From Algoriphagus winogradskyi (GTDB lineage Bacteria; Bacteroidota; Bacteroidia; Cytophagales; Cyclobacteriaceae), in NCBI RefSeq assembly GCF_900182815.1, contig NZ_FXUA01000003.1, forward strand, positions 124,001-188,000: DNA of 64,000 bases. Reading direction: 5' to 3'. Both the position numbers and the translations under genes were made by a program. Numbering within the stretch: the stretch's first letter is position 1; the number at the start of each line of letters is the position of its first letter. A model generated the notes under the pieces. The model saw only the letters and a program-made list of their open reading frames with translations, was not told where the DNA came from and did not search any database. Positions 34,979-43,152 of the stretch are shown here, in pieces.

Positions 34979-35613
34979 ATACTAGTCTAATACAACCCTC
35001 GAGAGAGTCAATCCAGGTTACTTTCCCTGTTTTCAAAAGTTACTCCAAAGGACAAAGCATCTATAAGCAAGATCAGCACTCAGAAGGGTTTTATCTTATA
35101 AAAAAAGGAATCGTTAAGCTGCAAAAAACGCTTCCAAATGGCCTTCAAACCATCTTGAAAATAGTAGGAGAAGGCGAAATTATCGGTGAAGGCGAAGTTG
35201 ACTCAACCTTTCCAAGACAAAATTTGAGCTATGCGATAGCAATCCAAGATGGCACCCTGATCCAAAAAGTGGGCAGCTTTGCTAATTTATCCTTCCACGA
35301 ACAAAGAAGTTTAAACCAAAAACTAATTGATAGAGCTTTAGAATCAGCTCAAAGACACGAACGCCTTATTTCGTGTGATGCTGAGCAGCGAATCAGAGCT
35401 GTACTAAAAGAACTTGCGGTGAAATTAGGAAAGAAATATGGGGACGAAACCCTTCTGAAAATCAACCTAACCCATGAGGATTTTGCCTTACTTTCTGACT
35501 CCAGTAGGCAAACTGTAACCAAAACCTTGTCTAATCTGAAGCAAAAGGGGATTATCAACTACAGCAGAAATAGAATTCTCTTCCGTGACTTAGCCAACTT
35601 TAAACTCTCGTAA
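34975..35613 (+). CDS. Crp/Fnr-family transcriptional regulator
   Basis: The 212-residue protein has an N-terminal cyclic-nucleotide-binding-type domain (SKGQSIYKQDQHSEGFYLIK, VGEGEIIGEGEV) and a C-terminal helix-turn-helix (THEDFALLSDSSRQTVTKTL). It lacks the cysteine cluster of Fe-S Fnr; only one Cys is present, near residue 126. Starting in overlap with the barrel gene and 2 bases before DM13 gene 2, it is likely to regulate its own operon. The signal it senses is unknown. Confidence 0.92.
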   Translation: MNTSLIQPSRESIQVTFPVFKSYSKGQSIYKQDQHSEGFYLIKKGIVKLQKTLPNGLQTILKIVGEGEIIGEGEVDSTFPRQNLSYAIAIQDGTLIQKVGSFANLSFHEQRSLNQKLIDRALESAQRHERLISCDAEQRIRAVLKELAVKLGKKYGDETLLKINLTHEDFALLSDSSRQTVTKTLSNLKQKGIINYSRNRILFRDLANFKLS

Positions 35614-35615
35614 TC

Positions 35616-36086
35616 ATGAAACTATCTATCACTTACTCACTTGTATTCTCAATACTTCTTTTTTCCAGTGCATGTAATAACTCAAAAGACTCTGATCCCA
35701 TCATCCCTGATGACACTAGCGGTATTCCCGGATCAGTGAAAGTAACAGGAGAAGTAGAAATCCTTAAAACAGGAACATTCACCTCTCAAAGTGGCTCCAA
35801 CACCAAGGGAATGATAGATTTGGTCACCGACGAAAGCGGTTCATACTTTATCAAACTTGGCAGTGACTTTACTTCAAGTTTTCATACCGGAACTGTCACC
35901 GTCTATCTTTCTTCATCAAAAGACTTAACACTTTCAGAAAAGGAAAGCTTCCAATTAGTAGCTGTCGTGAATGAACCTGGAGAACACTATTTCAAACTAG
36001 CCAACTTTCCAGATTCAAAGTTTTCACACGGAATCCTATGGTGTGGTGCAGCGGCTATTCCATTTGGCTTTGCTGAGCTTAAGTAG
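35616..36086 (+). CDS. DM13-domain lipoprotein 2
   Basis: The 156-residue protein has a lipobox at LFSSAC (Cys20), an acidic linker and a DM13 domain: KTGTFTSQSGSNTKGMIDL, SYFIKLGSDFTSSFHTGTVT, FSHGILWCGAAAIPFGFAEL. It is a diverged paralogue of the lipoprotein at 33632-34081, with the same LWCG..IPFG.A.L end. Two different DM13 lipoproteins in one operon suggest a pair that exchanges electrons or ligands; this is inference. Confidence 0.8.
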   Translation: MKLSITYSLVFSILLFSSACNNSKDSDPIIPDDTSGIPGSVKVTGEVEILKTGTFTSQSGSNTKGMIDLVTDESGSYFIKLGSDFTSSFHTGTVTVYLSSSKDLTLSEKESFQLVAVVNEPGEHYFKLANFPDSKFSHGILWCGAAAIPFGFAELK

Positions 36087-36146
36087 GCAAACTTCTACCG
36101 TAAAAAGTTACAGCCCAACTAAATAATCTCCTTTTGAAATGCATTA

Positions 36147-36623
36147 TTAAAGTTTGTCATATAGAACATCATAGCAAAGATCAGCGGGGCAACCCTGATA
36201 GACAGACAATACCTGGTTATTTTCCAATAATTTGTAAGACATCTTTCGGGACATTGGAGTACCATAGCGTACAAGTTCTTCTTTGGGAATGTATTCGAGA
36301 TTCCCTGATTCAGATTCGCTTCTGAAGGTAGTGTAATCGGAAAACTCTATAAATCCATCTTTGGTGGCATACTCACTGGTTGCTAAAAACAAATATCCTT
36401 CTTCACCACTTTGTAGATTTCTTTTTAGATATCCTTCTTCTAAAGTAGCGTCGCTTTTCATCACATAGTATAAAACTAGAACGCTGGTGCTGTCATCAGG
36501 GTCAGGAAAGCTATTTTCCCATCTCCCTGTCAGTTCATCTGTTTCCTTCTCAAGATCTTCAACACATCCATTCATCAATAGGAAAACACCAAAAAGACAG
36601 AGTATACAGATACTTTTCATCAC
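36147..36623 (-). CDS. Lipoprotein of unknown function
   Basis: The 158-residue protein has a signal with lipobox LLMNGC. The mature part is acidic with ELTGRWENSFPDPDDS near the start, which resembles lipocalin-like or META-type small lipoproteins, and two Cys near the end (GCPADLCYD) that may form a disulfide. I do not recognise a family. A 10-bp inverted repeat lies just upstream. Confidence 0.6.
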   Translation of the reverse strand: MMKSICILCLFGVFLLMNGCVEDLEKETDELTGRWENSFPDPDDSTSVLVLYYVMKSDATLEEGYLKRNLQSGEEGYLFLATSEYATKDGFIEFSDYTTFRSESESGNLEYIPKEELVRYGTPMSRKMSYKLLENNQVLSVYQGCPADLCYDVLYDKL

Positions 36624-36640
36624 AGCAGAATTATAACAGT

Positions 36641-36681
36641 TTGGTATTCAAAAAATTGAAACTTTTATTCCTGAATACCAA
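36641..36681. repeat. Perfect 10-bp inverted repeat
   Basis: TTGGTATTCA and TGAATACCAA are separated by 21 bases, in the gap between the lipoprotein start and the histidine kinase stop. No T-run follows on either strand within a normal distance, so it may be an operator for the lipoprotein or a weak terminator. Confidence 0.45.
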
Positions 36682-36699
36682 CTCAATTACCAAAAAAAA

Positions 36700-38148
36700 C
36701 TAAGTTGGAAGTTCAAATATAAATTCTGTATACGTATTGGAATCTGATTGGATGTAAATATCTGATCCATGGACTTCCAGGATTCTCTTTACTATGGCCA
36801 AGCCAAGTCCTGAGCCTTCTACTCCTTCCCGCTCCTTGTCAATCATATAATAGCGATCAAAAATCGCTTCCAAATCTGCCTGAGGAATTCCTCCACCTGA
36901 GTTTTTGATTTTCACCTGTACTGCTCCAGCTACAGAATTTGCTTCAATACTGATCTCTCCATCATTGGGAGTGTATTTTACTGCATTATCAAGCAAATTT
37001 TGGATCACACGATCAAGTAAGTAAAGATCAGCTTTCACCATGGGCAACGAAGAGGAAATGCTTGTGTCGATTGAAATGTTTTTTGACTTAGCCAAAAGCT
37101 CATACTTCAAACTACTGTCCTGAAGCAACTCCTGAATATTCAGGTTCTCTTTCTTCACCTGCATTTGTCCCGATTCCAACTTGGACAAATCAAAAAGATC
37201 TGCAACCAATTTGGTGAGCTTATCCGTACTGTTTCCGATGATTTTCAGGTAGCTCTCCCTTTCTTCCTGGGAAAGGGACTCTCCTTTCATCTGCAAGGTT
37301 TCTATATAGCCATTTATAATCGCGAGAGGATTGCGGAGGTCATGAGACACATTGGCAATCAACTCCCTACGTAAAGAATCTACATTTTTGAGTTCCTCTA
37401 TATTATGGAGAATCCGATCAGCCATGTGATTAAAAGTCTCACCCAACACAGAAAATTCTGAGTTAGCCTTATAATCTGGCACTCTTGCGTTCAAATCTCC
37501 ATCCTTAAATCGCTCCACAGTTTTAACTATGGTGCGCAAATGCCTAGTTAGCCATGCGATCAGGACTAAGCCAATCAGCAATGCCACCACTAGTGTGATC
37601 AGAATAGAATTGAAGGTCAGCTGCATCCAATAGCTCCCTAATACGCCAGAAGAGATGGTTTCATATTTTTCACTAGCCAAAATAATGTACACGTAGCCGA
37701 GTAACTTCTCATCATCGTACACAGCAGTGGCCGAAAAGACCGATTGTTCACCTGGATTTCTTGGGTCATCCCCCATCACAAAATCATCACCTTTGGCGGC
37801 GATAAATTCTTTAACTGGAGCTAAATCGACTCGTTTTAACTTGACTAGCTGATCCAAAACAACGTAGGAAATAATTTCTCCAGTTGGGTCCAGCAGATAT
37901 ACTTCAATCCCTGGGTTGACAGCCATCATGGAATGCATAATTGTACCTAGGGCGGCTTCATTCACTTCTCCATCTACAAAAGGATTGACCTCCTCAATCA
38001 TGTATTCCGCGACTGTGGCATTAAGACGCTGGGTAGTTTCCTGAAAATAGCGCTGAGCGGTCGTAGCAGTGATAAAAACATATGAACAACCAACAATCAG
38101 TAATACCAGAATGAAGATGAGAGAAATTCTCAGAAATAGACTTTTCAT
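36700..38148 (-). CDS. HAMP-containing sensor histidine kinase
   Basis: The 482-residue inner-membrane kinase has TM1 (residues 7-27), a periplasmic sensor of about 150 residues, TM2 (about 178-200), a HAMP linker, a HisKA domain with phospho-acceptor His269 in ANVSHDLRNP, and an ATPase domain with QNLLDNAVKYT and GSGLGLAIVKRILEVHG. It lies 9 bases after the response regulator and forms a pair with it. The sensor domain has no motif I can match to a ligand. Confidence 0.95.
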   Translation of the reverse strand: MKSLFLRISLIFILVLLIVGCSYVFITATTAQRYFQETTQRLNATVAEYMIEEVNPFVDGEVNEAALGTIMHSMMAVNPGIEVYLLDPTGEIISYVVLDQLVKLKRVDLAPVKEFIAAKGDDFVMGDDPRNPGEQSVFSATAVYDDEKLLGYVYIILASEKYETISSGVLGSYWMQLTFNSILITLVVALLIGLVLIAWLTRHLRTIVKTVERFKDGDLNARVPDYKANSEFSVLGETFNHMADRILHNIEELKNVDSLRRELIANVSHDLRNPLAIINGYIETLQMKGESLSQEERESYLKIIGNSTDKLTKLVADLFDLSKLESGQMQVKKENLNIQELLQDSSLKYELLAKSKNISIDTSISSSLPMVKADLYLLDRVIQNLLDNAVKYTPNDGEISIEANSVAGAVQVKIKNSGGGIPQADLEAIFDRYYMIDKEREGVEGSGLGLAIVKRILEVHGSDIYIQSDSNTYTEFIFELPT

Positions 38149-38157
38149 AGCTGTAGC

Positions 38158-38856
38158 TTAAAATTCATCATTGAATCTATATCCTACTCCCCAGGTAGTT
38201 AGAATATAAACCGGATTATTAGGATCTGCTTCGATCTTTGCTCGAAGCCTATTAATATGCGCATTTACAGTATGTTCATAGCCAGAGAAATCATACCCCC
38301 AGATCAATTCCAGCAATTCAGCCCTGGAATAACTTCTCCCAGGATTCTTTGCCATGAGCACTAATAAATCAAACTCTTTTGGAGTCAAATCCACGCGTTT
38401 TTGAAGGAGCAAGACCTTTCGTTTTTTCTCATCTATTTCCAGAGACTCGAATTTGATCAGTTTGACCTCATTAGCTGAAAGTATTGCGAACTGATCCTGA
38501 CGGCGCATGATAGCTTTGACTCTGGCGATGAATTCCCGGATCTTAAATGGCTTGGTGATGTAATCATCAGCACCGGATTCCAAACCGATCACCTTATCTA
38601 TTTCCTCCGATTTGGCCGTAATCATTAGAATTGGAGTGAAATTATCCAATGCTCTCAGTCGTTGACAAATAGCTATACCATCCATTTCGGGAAGCATGAT
38701 ATCCAGGATAAGCAAATCGTAAGAATTGGAATTTGCTTCTTCAAACCCTTCCCTCCCATTATTCCTGACTTTTATTTCATAATCCAGATCCTTAAGATGA
38801 ATCTGAATCAGTTGGCTGATATTGGGATCGTCTTCTACTATTAGTACTTTTTTCAT
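38158..38856 (-). CDS. OmpR-family response regulator
   Basis: The 232-residue regulator has a receiver domain with the acidic pair in VEDD (residues 8-10), the phospho-acceptor Asp52 in LLILDIMLPEMDG and a Lys in DDYITKPF. A C-terminal winged helix contains LTPKEFDLLVLMAKNPGR and GYDFSGYEHTVNAHINRLR. It is transcribed ahead of its kinase. Target genes are unknown. Confidence 0.96.
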   Translation of the reverse strand: MKKVLIVEDDPNISQLIQIHLKDLDYEIKVRNNGREGFEEANSNSYDLLILDIMLPEMDGIAICQRLRALDNFTPILMITAKSEEIDKVIGLESGADDYITKPFKIREFIARVKAIMRRQDQFAILSANEVKLIKFESLEIDEKKRKVLLLQKRVDLTPKEFDLLVLMAKNPGRSYSRAELLELIWGYDFSGYEHTVNAHINRLRAKIEADPNNPVYILTTWGVGYRFNDEF

Positions 38857-38933
38857 CTGAAAAATAATATGAGTGCGGAAGTTATACTCTAATCATCACG
38901 AAACTATCACAATGTGCTTTCGAGCAGTCATTC

Positions 38934-38971
38934 TACTCCAAAAAGCTTAAGAAATCAACTTGAGCGGAGTA
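38934..38971 (+). repeat. Imperfect hairpin next to the right repeat copy
   Basis: Outer arms TACTCC / GGAGTA and inner arms GCTTAAG / CTTGAGC (one G-U pair) enclose a 7-base loop, with an A-rich bulge on one side. It lies 25 bases before the dispersed repeat copy and upstream of the response regulator gene on the other strand. It could be an operator or part of a larger structured element. Confidence 0.45.
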
Positions 38972-38996
38972 AATCCTTGGTTGGATTATCTAAAAA

Positions 38997-39068
38997 ATGT
39001 ATATCCGCTTTTCTACCAGTAAGGTAGCAAAAGCAATGTAAGATCTATTAAACTTAAGAATTGAGGCC
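38997..39068 (+). repeat. Dispersed hairpin repeat, right copy
   Basis: This 72-bp plus-strand copy matches 3281-3340 read on the minus strand. Its stem is GCTTTT-CTACC-AGTAA-GGTAG-C-AAAAGC. It carries about 11 extra bases before the shared CTTAAGAATTGAGGCC. It ends 37 bases before the start codon of the decayed beta-lactamase-like gene. Confidence 0.8.
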
Positions 39069-39105
39069 AAAATTCACCATATTTATTTTCCAAACTCCTA
39101 ATTTT

Positions 39106-39444
39106 ATGACTTTAAAAAGCGCATTGGTTCTATCCATTTTTATTTTGGCTTTTACAACTAAACTTCAGGAGCAGAACACATTAGACCAGGAACTGACTTC
39201 ATCGATTAAAGAAATTTCAGACAACTCCTCGCGCTCAGAAGTCTTTTAGGTCAATGCTCCAGAAGGAGATTATCTCTGTGCAATTTTTACAAACAACAAT
39301 GAGGATCAAAGTTGGAATTATGATAATGAAGCATGGGTAATCACTAGGGAAATCTCAAATTTTGTCTGGAATTATTTCAATCCCAGCCAGCCCTATTCTC
39401 AGCCAAAAAGCGCTAGTAAGTACTTGGAAGGATTTGCCTATTAG
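39106..39444 (+). pseudogene. Remnant of a secreted class A beta-lactamase-like serine hydrolase
   Basis: From ATG 39106 the frame encodes a signal peptide (MTLKSALVLSIFILAFTTKL) and about 30 more residues, then meets a TAG at 39247-39249. The same frame reopens and continues to a TAG at 39442-39444. The second part (GDYLCAIFTNNNEDQSWNYD, NEAWVITREISNFVWNYF) resembles the C-terminal end of Bacteroidota class A beta-lactamase-like serine hydrolases. The whole middle, with the catalytic SxxK, SDN and KTG motifs, is missing. An internal deletion plus a nonsense change explains this. Family assignment is from pattern recognition. Confidence 0.6.
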
Positions 39445-39449
39445 GTAGG

Positions 39450-40061
39450 TTAAATCTCCGCTTTAGCCAATTCTTCTATTTTGGTCCGCAGAAATCTTAA
39501 ATTTTCCTCTTTTCCTTGTTGAAAAAATTTAGCGGCGTATTCCGTGTGATAATGGTGATTTATCATAAATTTTTCACTGTTTTTGAGCCAATCCAGCAGC
39601 TCAATAGAATTTCCACTTAACTGTTCAGTTTCCTTTTTTAGCAGTAAAGTTTGAGCATAACACTGATCAGAACTCAAATGATATAGATCAGCGTCGCAAA
39701 TGATAGCCTCCATGAGATTATGAGGTTGCTGAGGGACTTTGGTCGCTAGGATAGCTCCGCAAATACGCTCAATCCCCTCCTCACTGACATCATACTGCTT
39801 CAAAAATTCTCTGGCAAATGCGGCCCCTCTCAATTCATGATCCATCGCAACCCCGTTCCAATAGCCTACATCATGTAACCAGCCGGCCAAAAACAACTCG
39901 TCTAACTGCTCCTGTTCTAAATTATAGTATACCCCGATTTCTTTCACCTTAGCTACAATGGATAAGGTGTGGTCTATATTATGGTAGCAAACGTCTGGAT
40001 TTAATCGCTCGGCAAACAATTTTCTAATCGCCAGTTCAAAAGTATCGAGAAGTATATCCAC
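39450..40061 (-). CDS. HD-domain phosphohydrolase
   Basis: The 203-residue protein has an HD domain with CYHNIDHT, AGWLHDVGYWNG and a later ICDADLYHL, which supply His and Asp ligands for two metals. Members hydrolyse phosphates of nucleotides or other small molecules. No signal peptide is visible. It is convergent with the pseudogene, only 5 bases from it, and divergent from hppA. Confidence 0.85.
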   Translation of the reverse strand: MDILLDTFELAIRKLFAERLNPDVCYHNIDHTLSIVAKVKEIGVYYNLEQEQLDELFLAGWLHDVGYWNGVAMDHELRGAAFAREFLKQYDVSEEGIERICGAILATKVPQQPHNLMEAIICDADLYHLSSDQCYAQTLLLKKETEQLSGNSIELLDWLKNSEKFMINHHYHTEYAAKFFQQGKEENLRFLRTKIEELAKAEI

Positions 40062-40464
40062 AGGCTTTACAGTGATTTTTATAGATAAAAGAAAACTAAT
40101 TTACTATTTATATTGAAATTCGAACATTTAAACAATTGAATTTTAGCAATTTAAAACAAACACTACTACAAACTGGAGGATTTTACCTACTTATCTTCTA
40201 TAATATTACCTTTTTGGTTTTTGAAAATATCCCTAAAAATTTCCTGCGATTAAGTTTTTCAAATGTTTCACTAATTCACGAATTGTCAACGGATTAGCAA
40301 AATTCACAATGAAATTGAAACCGACTGCAACTTTCATTGAATAATCACTAATAAATTTCTCAAAAACAGCATATTAGACTCTAATCTTCTGCGATTGGTC
40401 GGTAAGTGAGAAGTTATATATTTGCTCAATTAACAAATTCAAAATTAACAGTAAGATATACCCT
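40062..40464. other. Intergenic region upstream of hppA
   Basis: This 403-base AT-rich stretch separates the divergent HD gene and hppA. Apart from the hppA promoter at 40395-40424 I see no coding frame, repeat or clear hairpin. Confidence 0.5.
40395..40424 (+). promoter_or_regulatory. Promoter of hppA
   Basis: TTG at 40395-40397, a 19-base spacer, then TATATTTG at 40417-40424. This matches the Bacteroidota primary-sigma consensus (TTG-N19-TAnnTTTG) in both elements and spacing, 41 bases before the start codon. Confidence 0.75.
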
Positions 40465-42705
40465 ATGGAACAAGCTTTAATTTATGGAGTCCCTGCGCTG
40501 GGACTGGTGGGCCTGATTGTGATGGCCATTAAATCCGCTTGGGTTACTAAGCAGGAAACAGGTGATAAAAACATGGTGGAACTCGCTGGATACATAGCTG
40601 ACGGGGCCATGGCATTTTTGAAAGCAGAATGGAAAGTACTTTCCTACTTTGCAGTCATCGCAGTGATTCTTTTGGCCTGGTCGGGAATGTCTGTAGAGAC
40701 TTCCAGTCCCGTGATCGCGATCTCCTTCCTGATTGGAGCGGTGTTCTCAGCTTTCGCAGGTTATATAGGAATGAATATAGCTACTAAGGCGAACGTGAGA
40801 ACCACCCAAGCAGCCAGGACAAGTTTGAAACACGCCCTGAAAGTATCATTTACCGGAGGTTCTGTCATGGGACTTGGTGTGGCAGGTTTGGCCGTATTAG
40901 GATTAGGTTCACTATTTATCTTATTCTATAACATGTATGTACAAAGTGTAGGTGCTGGCGTAAATGGGGTAGAAATGGAAAAAGCGCTTGAAGTACTGGC
41001 AGGCTTTTCTCTAGGAGCAGAATCAATTGCACTTTTTGCAAGAGTTGGCGGTGGTATTTATACCAAAGCGGCCGATGTAGGGGCGGATTTAGTAGGTAAA
41101 GTTGAAGCTGGCATTCCTGAAGATGATGTCAGAAATCCCGCAACCATTGCTGATAACGTAGGTGATAATGTAGGAGATGTGGCCGGAATGGGAGCCGATT
41201 TGTTTGGATCATATGTAGCCACTATCCTAGCGACTATGGTGCTGGGACGAGAGATAGTTTCAGTAGATAATTTTGGAGGAATTGCTCCTATCCTACTTCC
41301 AATGGTTTTGGCAGGATTGGGCATCGTATTCTCTATCATGGGAATGTTCTTTGTGACCATCAAAAATGACAAAGGTGATGTGCAACATGCCTTGAATATG
41401 GGAAACTGGTCATCTATAGTATTTACGGGTATTGCCTCTTTTTTTGTAGTGAAGTACATGCTTCCAGAGAACTTATCTATAAGAGGATATGACTTCACTA
41501 ACATGGACGTGTTTTATGCAATTATCCTAGGTCTTGTGGTCGGAACTTTGATGAGCATCATTACAGAATACTATACTGCCATGGGCAAACGTCCAGTCAA
41601 GTCCATCATTAATCAGTCTGCAACCGGTCATGCGACAAACATCATCGCAGGTCTTGCTGTCGGCATGGAATCGACAGTTCTTCCGATTTTAGTTTTGGCA
41701 GGTGGAATCATGGGATCCTATGCATTTGCTGGTCTTTACGGGGTTGCGATTGCGGCCGCAGGAATGATGGCTACCACTGCCATGCAACTTGCTATTGATG
41801 CATTTGGGCCGATTGCAGATAACGCTGGTGGTATTGCAGAGATGAGCCAACTCCCAGAGGAAGTTCGGGAACGCACAGATATCCTGGATGCTGTGGGTAA
41901 TACTACTGCAGCTTCGGGTAAAGGATTTGCAATTGCTTCGGCAGCATTGACATCCCTCGCACTTTTCGCTGCATTTGTGGGTGTAGCTGGTATTGATGCC
42001 ATTGATATATTCAAAGCCCCAGTGTTGGCTGCGTTATTTGTAGGCGGGATGATTCCATATATTTTCTCCTCCCTTGCTATAGCAGCAGTAGGTAGAGCTG
42101 CGATGGATATGGTAAATGAAGTAAGGCGCCAGTTTAGAGAAATTCCAGGCATTATGGAATATAAGGCTAAGCCTGAATATGATAAATGTGTAGAGATTTC
42201 TACTAAAGCCTCTCTCCGTGAGATGCTTCTTCCAGGTGCCATTGCACTGATCACTCCTATTTTGGTAGGATTTGGCTTCCAAGGTGTATTTGAGCAAGTT
42301 TCCTCTGCAGAAATGCTTGGTGGCTTATTGGCTGGGGTGACAGTTTCAGGTGTTCTAATGGGGATGTTCCAGTCAAATGCCGGTGGAGCTTGGGATAATG
42401 CAAAGAAATCTTTTGAAAAAGGCGTGGAGATCGACGGTGAGATGTATTACAAAAAGTCTGAGCCGCACAAAGCGTCTGTGACCGGCGATACAGTAGGTGA
42501 TCCTTTTAAGGACACTTCGGGGCCATCAATGAATATTTTGATCAAACTGATGTCCATCGTAGCCCTGATTATTGCGCCGCATATCAGCCAAAGTCCACAT
42601 GGCGGAATTATGACAGATAAAGTTGAAATCAAAAAAGAAATTCAGTATGAAGATGGAAAGAAAGTGGTAACAGAAACCATCAAAGAAATAAATACGGTGG
42701 AGTAA
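40465..42705 (+). CDS. hppA: Membrane-bound pyrophosphatase (ion-pumping)
   Basis: The 746-residue, ~16-TM protein couples pyrophosphate hydrolysis to Na+ or H+ transport across the inner membrane. The substrate site is visible as [20 protein letters not shown] and [20 protein letters not shown], plus a second Asp-rich segment ([12 protein letters not shown]). [13 protein letters not shown] has Ala where K+-independent enzymes carry Lys, so K+-dependence is expected. A charged tail of about 34 residues after the last TM ([17 protein letters not shown] and on) extends beyond the usual end. Na+ versus H+ selectivity is not decided here. Confidence 0.95.
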   Translation: MEQALIYGVPALGLVGLIVMAIKSAWVTKQETGDKNMVELAGYIADGAMAFLKAEWKVLSYFAVIAVILLAWSGMSVETSSPVIAISFLIGAVFSAFAGYIGMNIATKANVRTTQAARTSLKHALKVSFTGGSVMGLGVAGLAVLGLGSLFILFYNMYVQSVGAGVNGVEMEKALEVLAGFSLGAESIALFARVGGGIYTKAADVGADLVGKVEAGIPEDDVRNPATIADNVGDNVGDVAGMGADLFGSYVATILATMVLGREIVSVDNFGGIAPILLPMVLAGLGIVFSIMGMFFVTIKNDKGDVQHALNMGNWSSIVFTGIASFFVVKYMLPENLSIRGYDFTNMDVFYAIILGLVVGTLMSIITEYYTAMGKRPVKSIINQSATGHATNIIAGLAVGMESTVLPILVLAGGIMGSYAFAGLYGVAIAAAGMMATTAMQLAIDAFGPIADNAGGIAEMSQLPEEVRERTDILDAVGNTTAASGKGFAIASAALTSLALFAAFVGVAGIDAIDIFKAPVLAALFVGGMIPYIFSSLAIAAVGRAAMDMVNEVRRQFREIPGIMEYKAKPEYDKCVEISTKASLREMLLPGAIALITPILVGFGFQGVFEQVSSAEMLGGLLAGVTVSGVLMGMFQSNAGGAWDNAKKSFEKGVEIDGEMYYKKSEPHKASVTGDTVGDPFKDTSGPSMNILIKLMSIVALIIAPHISQSPHGGIMTDKVEIKKEIQYEDGKKVVTETIKEINTVE

Positions 42706-42725
42706 TCGCACTTATTTTCAAGGTT

Positions 42726-42760
42726 TAAAAAGACTGCCTTTTCTAGGCAGTCTTTTTTTT
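42726..42760 (+). terminator. Terminator of hppA
   Basis: The stem AAAAGACTGCCT / AGGCAGTCTTTT with a short loop runs into eight T, 21 bases after the hppA stop. Confidence 0.9.
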
Positions 42761-43152
42761 GTCTATTAAAATGGAGCTAGCATTGAATTGCTTGAATAAA
42801 AAATTTAATACAGCACAAACAAGCAAAAGCAAATATTATTTGAGTTAAAAGAAAATATCACCAATCTGATGAAAATCACACCCAAAAAATTGAAATAAAT
42901 AATCTATTATCCGTAATTTATGCAATGGTGGTAATGAAAGACCTAGTAAACCGTTAGATTTTCGTGCAATATCGCAAAAGTGGTTTAAAAGAATAGCCTT
43001 AGCAATTCAGGCCAAGAAGTTCTTTAAATCAACAACATGCTATTTCAAACACCAAAAATTGAATATATCCCGAGCATTTAGCTCATTGAAAAAATGCAAG
43101 TAACTGCAAGAAATTAAAGCAAAACCAATTTTAATCTATAAACTAAAAACAA
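42761..43152. other. Upstream region of the first SusC gene
   Basis: This 392-base AT-rich stretch has no coding frame. A TAATTTAT and a TAGATTTT are weak matches to TAnnTTTG; neither has a good -33 box. No sigma/anti-sigma or hybrid two-component regulator is encoded next to this SusCD pair, so control must come from elsewhere. Confidence 0.5.

Noticed and set aside
34975..35613. Oxygen-sensing Fnr protein
   Set aside because: The protein lacks the N-terminal cysteine cluster needed to hold a [4Fe-4S] centre, so it is called Crp/Fnr family only.
39061..39105. Start of the pseudogene at TTG 39061
   Set aside because: This frame begins inside the dispersed repeat, and the signal peptide clearly starts at the ATG at 39106.
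41058..42254. Long antisense frames inside hppA (41058-41504 and 41736-42254)
   Set aside because: They are shadows of a conserved, correctly sized gene on the plus strand. Their composition is that of reversed hydrophobic codons, and no start region or domain is recognisable.
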